DNA of 64,000 nt from Peribacillus sp. Bi96. Its GTDB lineage: Bacteria; Bacillota; Bacilli; Bacillales; DSM-1321. The notes beneath the pieces were generated by a model. It saw only the letters and a list, made by a program, of their open reading frames with translations, was not told where the DNA came from and searched no databases. The translations under genes were made by a program, and so were the position numbers. Location: contig NZ_CAKKLV010000001.1 of the NCBI RefSeq assembly GCF_918698115.1, positions 124,001 to 188,000 on the forward strand. Direction: 5' to 3'. Positions 63,592 to 64,000 of the stretch are shown here, piece after piece; within the stretch, counting starts at the first letter, position 1, and each line of letters starts with the position of its first letter.

Positions 63592-64000
63592 ATGAATAAA
63601 ACAATATATGGAGTATATGAATCAAATGCAGAAGTGATCCAAGCAATCGATGCACTAAAGGCCAAGGGTTTTGAAGGGGACGATATTACGGTGGTCGCAG
63701 ACAAGGAAGAAACATTGGATTTTGCGAACCATCAACGCGAAACTGATGTTCATACAATGACGAATGTCCCTAACGACGAATCATTTATGGACAAGGTGGC
63801 ACGCTTCTTCATGCCGGATGATACGGCAGACCTTTCCACAAGATTAGCAAATGCAGGTCTTTCGAATAGTGATGCGGCGGAACATGTCTTTGATGTAGAA
63901 AACGGAAAAGTTCTGGTTCTTGTCGATGAAAGTGAAGGCCACCTTGGAATGACAAAGGATAAATTCATGACTGGAACAACGGACACGGCCGGTACAAGGC
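63592..64000 (+). CDS. General stress protein with YflT-like (GSP17M) domain, 3' end outside window
   Basis: ATG 63592 with AAGGAGGAATG upstream; 136 residues are visible with no stop before the window edge. The N-terminal part (about 1-100) has the YflT-like pattern YGVYESNAEVIQAIDALKAKGF, GDDITVVAD and GLSNSDAAEHVFDVENGKVLVLVD. After residue 110 the sequence turns Thr/Gly-rich. B. subtilis proteins with this domain belong to the sigma B general stress response, in line with the promoter seen here. Biochemical role unknown. Confidence 0.85.
   Translation, partial: MNKTIYGVYESNAEVIQAIDALKAKGFEGDDITVVADKEETLDFANHQRETDVHTMTNVPNDESFMDKVARFFMPDDTADLSTRLANAGLSNSDAAEHVFDVENGKVLVLVDESEGHLGMTKDKFMTGTTDTAGTR

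Overview
The window is chromosomal DNA from a low-to-moderate GC, spore-forming member of the Bacillaceae. Gene order follows the Bacillus subtilis argGH to ysdC region closely (argGH, ytkL, ytoI, ytpI, nrnA, ytrHI, dnaE, ytsJ, accDA, pfkA, pyk, fxsA, ytvI, ytwI, citZ-icd-mdh, phoPR, polA, mutM, ytaF, coaE, gapB, speD, nrdR, dnaB, dnaI, ytxC, thrS, infC-rpmI-rplT, ysdA-like, ysdB, ysdC). Differences from B. subtilis (glyoxylate-shunt genes, hflKC between phoR and polA, a lactate/glycolate cluster after ysdC) suggest a Peribacillus simplex-like organism; this is inference from gene content and gene order only. There are no tRNA or rRNA genes, CRISPR arrays, prophage genes or transposase genes.

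Layout. 1-5.4 kb: end of argG, argH, a universal stress protein, an M24 peptidase, ytkL, then a 647-base gap holding a degenerate Bacillaceae-type repeat that abuts the wreck of a lipoprotein gene. 5.4-13 kb: ytoI, ytpI, nrnA, the sporulation pair ytrHI and dnaE. 13-20.5 kb: malic enzyme with a GntR regulator, accDA, pfkA-pyk, fxsA. 20.8-23.8 kb: glyoxylate shunt (aceB, aceA). 23.9-29.8 kb: ytvI, ytwI and the TCA operon citZ-icd-mdh. 30-32.5 kb: phoPR, followed directly by a well-formed PhoP-type promoter. 32.6-39.7 kb: hflKC, polA, mutM, ytaF, coaE. 39.8-45.7 kb: gapB, speD, nrdR, dnaB, dnaI, ytxC. 45.7-50.4 kb: T-box-controlled thrS and the L20-leader-controlled infC-rpmI-rplT operon. 50.4-53.5 kb: small membrane proteins, a dUTPase and an M42 peptidase. 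53.6-63.3 kb: lactate/glycolate island (lutABC, lutR, lactate permease, a CdaR-type regulator, glcDF). The window ends inside a stress protein gene with a sigma-B-type promoter.

How the genes work together. Most of the metabolic load is central carbon: glycolysis (pfkA, pyk), gluconeogenesis (gapB), malate (ytsJ, mdh), the oxidative TCA entry (citZ, icd), the glyoxylate bypass (aceBA), lactate oxidation (lutABC plus permease) and glycolate oxidation to glyoxylate (glcDF), whose product malate synthase can consume. Several operator-like sequences fit this: cre-like sites before citZ and the permease, two CcpN-type sites at gapB, paired LutR-type palindromes on both sides of lutR, and a GntR/FadR-type palindrome at ytsJ.

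Start codons were reassigned from Shine-Dalgarno spacing and family N-termini. Many genes start with GTG or TTG, and infC starts with ATT. The least explained items are the PhoP-type promoter with its 37-codon ORF between phoR and hflK, the speD leader that can sequester its ribosome binding site, and the repeat joined to the broken lipoprotein gene.
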